The translations under genes and the position numbers were made by a program. 64,000 nucleotides of DNA, from NCBI GenBank assembly GCA_041752395.1, contig JBGSWN010000127.1, positions 13,123 to 77,122 on the forward strand. The letters run 5' to 3'. The number at the start of each line of letters is the position of its first letter. Positions within the stretch are counted from its first letter, which is position 1. This DNA comes from UBA6168 sp041752395. Its GTDB lineage: Bacteria > Bacteroidota > Bacteroidia > Chitinophagales > Saprospiraceae. Positions 62,552-64,000 of this stretch are shown here, piece after piece. The notes under the pieces are model-generated. The model had not been told where the DNA came from. It ran no database searches and worked only from the letters and a program-made list of their open reading frames with translations.

Positions 62552-62639
62552 CGCTTTTGTCATTGCCCAAGGCAACCCGCAACGTCACGAGGGACATCAC
62601 ACTAGACGTCGCAGGTTGCCTTCGGCAATGACAAAAGCG
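62552..62639. repeat. 35-bp-arm inverted repeat between murE and mraY
   Basis: Left arm 62552-62586 and right arm 62605-62639 pair over 35 bases with three mismatches around an 18-base loop; the outer 16 bases (CGCTTTTGTCATTGCC) are perfect. A shorter related GCCGAAGGCA sequence sits just upstream at about 62518. Confidence 0.9.
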
Positions 62640-62709
62640 ACACATACCGAGGCGTACATGACATAAAAAACACTAACGAACAACCACGAAAGGAGATGTA
62701 ATTCCGGGT

Positions 62710-62744
62710 CAATCCGAAATCCGAAATCGCAAATCCGAAATTGA
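62710..62744. repeat. single-arm heptamer array upstream of mraY
   Basis: Five 7-bp units (CAATCCG, AAATCCG, AAATCGC, AAATCCG, AAATTGA) end three bases before the mraY ATG. No complementary arm was seen. Confidence 0.8.
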
Positions 62745-62747
62745 ACA

Positions 62748-64000
62748 ATGCTATACCAGCTTTTCCATTGGCTTGATGAAACTTACGACCTACCTGGGGC
62801 GGGGTTGTGGCAATTCACCACTTTTCGGGCGGGTATGGGACTGGTTATTTCGCTGATAATCAGCATGTTGTTCGGCGGACGCATCATCAATTTTTTGCGC
62901 AGCCTACAAATCGGGGAAACGGTACGTGACCTCGGCCTGGAAGGCCAACTATCGAAAAAAGGGACGCCGACAATGGGCGGCGTCATCATCATCATGGGCA
63001 TCGTCGTTCCGGTGTTGCTCGTGGCGGATTTGAAAAATATCTACGTGCTCATCATGCTCTTGGTGACGACTTGGATGGCCATCATCGGCTTTTTGGACGA
63101 CTACATTAAAGTTTTCAAAAAGAACAAAGAAGGCCTGAGTGCAAAATCGAAATTGATTGGGCAGGTCGTTTGCGGGCTTATCGTCGCCATCATGATGATT
63201 AAAAGTGACGAAATCAGCGTACGGCTCGAAACGGAGGTAGCTGACAACCTTGGTTACGAGCAAGTGAGTGCGGCTTACGACGTGCGGGATGCGAAAGGCG
63301 ACACCATTGAGGTAGCACATTACAAAGCATTCATCACAAACGTGCCGTTTTTCAAGGAAAACCAATTGGATTACGCAAAATGGTTACCGCTTGATAAAGA
63401 TCAAGCGATGAAATGGGTCTGGATAGTGTTCGTACCGTTGGTGATTCTCATCATCACCGCTGTGTCGAACGCAGCCAATTTGACAGACGGTTTGGATGGC
63501 CTCGCAACAGGCGTCAGCAGCGTGGTGGCCACGTCACTTGGGGTTTTTGCCTTCGTAAGTGGCAACGTGATATTGGCTGGTTACCTCAACGTGTTCTACC
63601 TGCCCGGCACGGGTGAGCTGGTGATTTTCGCTGCTTGCATGTTGGGCGCTTGCACGGGTTTCTTGTGGTACAATGCTTATCCGGCGCAGGTTTTCATGGG
63701 CGACACCGGCAGTTTGACGCTCGGCGGCATCATCGCCACGATGGCTTTGTTGCTCCGCAAAGAGCTGATAATCCCCATCATGTGCGGGGTCTTCCTTGCG
63801 GAAAACCTGTCAGTGATGATTCAAGTGGCGTATTTCAAATACACCAAGCGAAAATATGGCGAAGGCCGAAGGGTCTTCCTGATGTCACCGCTGCACCACC
63901 ATTTCCAAAAGAAGGGAATGCCAGAAGCGAAGATTGTCACGAGGTTTTGGATAGTGAGCATTTTGCTGGCGGTGGTGACGATTTTGACTTTGAAAGTGAG
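62748..64000 (+). CDS. mraY: phospho-MurNAc-pentapeptide translocase MraY (cut by the window end)
   Basis: The frame from the ATG at MLYQLFHWLDETYDLPGAG stays open to the window edge (417 codons). MraY transfers phospho-MurNAc-pentapeptide to undecaprenyl phosphate, making lipid I at the inner membrane. Signatures: LGLEGQLSKKGTPTMGGVIIIMG, FLDDYIKVFKKNKEGLSAKSK, NAANLTDGLDGLATG, AYPAQVFMGDTGSLTLGG and PLHHHFQKKG. About ten membrane helices are visible, and a Bacteroidota-type extra loop (about residues 160-215) sits between helices. At 417 residues it is almost complete; only the last few residues and the stop are missing. Confidence 0.96.
   Translation, partial: MLYQLFHWLDETYDLPGAGLWQFTTFRAGMGLVISLIISMLFGGRIINFLRSLQIGETVRDLGLEGQLSKKGTPTMGGVIIIMGIVVPVLLVADLKNIYVLIMLLVTTWMAIIGFLDDYIKVFKKNKEGLSAKSKLIGQVVCGLIVAIMMIKSDEISVRLETEVADNLGYEQVSAAYDVRDAKGDTIEVAHYKAFITNVPFFKENQLDYAKWLPLDKDQAMKWVWIVFVPLVILIITAVSNAANLTDGLDGLATGVSSVVATSLGVFAFVSGNVILAGYLNVFYLPGTGELVIFAACMLGACTGFLWYNAYPAQVFMGDTGSLTLGGIIATMALLLRKELIIPIMCGVFLAENLSVMIQVAYFKYTKRKYGEGRRVFLMSPLHHHFQKKGMPEAKIVTRFWIVSILLAVVTILTLKV

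Noticed and set aside
1..64000. CRISPR arrays, insertion sequences, rRNA and tRNA genes
   Set aside because: No direct repeats with unique spacers, no transposase-like protein and no tRNA cloverleaf were seen; the tandem arrays found have 7-bp units without spacers.

Overview
The window looks like a chromosome segment of a free-living, polymer-degrading member of the Bacteroidota, probably near Saprospiraceae (Lewinella/Haliscomenobacter-like). The evidence is the many secreted proteins with C-terminal type IX secretion (T9SS) sorting domains, a giant SprB-repeat protein with a gliding-motility (CHU_C) C-terminus, a GldM-like domain protein, two TonB-dependent receptors, several -7 promoter boxes of the TAnnTTTG type, and a MurE with the DNPR motif of meso-diaminopimelate peptidoglycan. 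No rRNA, tRNA, CRISPR array or insertion sequence was seen.

Layout: 1-9100, the end of an unknown gene and a 2855-residue SprB-repeat adhesin. 9300-12600, a coiled-coil membrane protein, a periplasmic substrate-binding/OmpA fusion and a lipoprotein. 12600-18700, an outer-membrane protein, a methyltransferase, a GNAT acetyltransferase, a fatty acid desaturase and a large double amidohydrolase. 18800-24900, a ParE-type toxin-antitoxin pair, T9SS cargo, a two-subunit Fe-S oxidoreductase split by a T9SS cargo gene, and a second toxin-antitoxin-like pair. 24900-30600 (minus), an ABC exporter, NDH-2 and a FecA-like receptor. 30700-42100, a GH9 cellulase, a pirin, a subtilase, a small T9SS protein, a TonB receptor and urocanate hydratase. 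42100-46300 (minus), a GldM-C protein and a fucose/rhamnose-type set (dehydrogenase, mutarotase, lipoprotein, FucP permease). 46300-51100 (minus), a 1592-residue lectin/solenoid T9SS protein. 51500-54850, an MscS channel, a GWxTD protein and a polyprenol-phosphate mannosyltransferase. 55200-64000, the division and cell wall (dcw) cluster mraZ-rsmH-ftsL-ftsI-[dinD-orf]-murE-mraY, running off the right edge.

The most unusual structure is not a gene. At least eight sites hold arrays of degenerate 7-bp units. Each array has its own unit sequence. In six sites two arrays face each other as the arms of a long hairpin; the others have one arm. Seven sites lie immediately upstream of a start codon (three within the dcw cluster), one lies between convergent genes, and a further heptamer tract sits inside the signal-peptide codons of the amidohydrolase, where unit gain or loss would shift the frame. 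Other hairpin families, a 30-bp perfect palindrome in front of dinD and a 35-bp-arm inverted repeat between murE and mraY add to a strongly palindrome-decorated genome.
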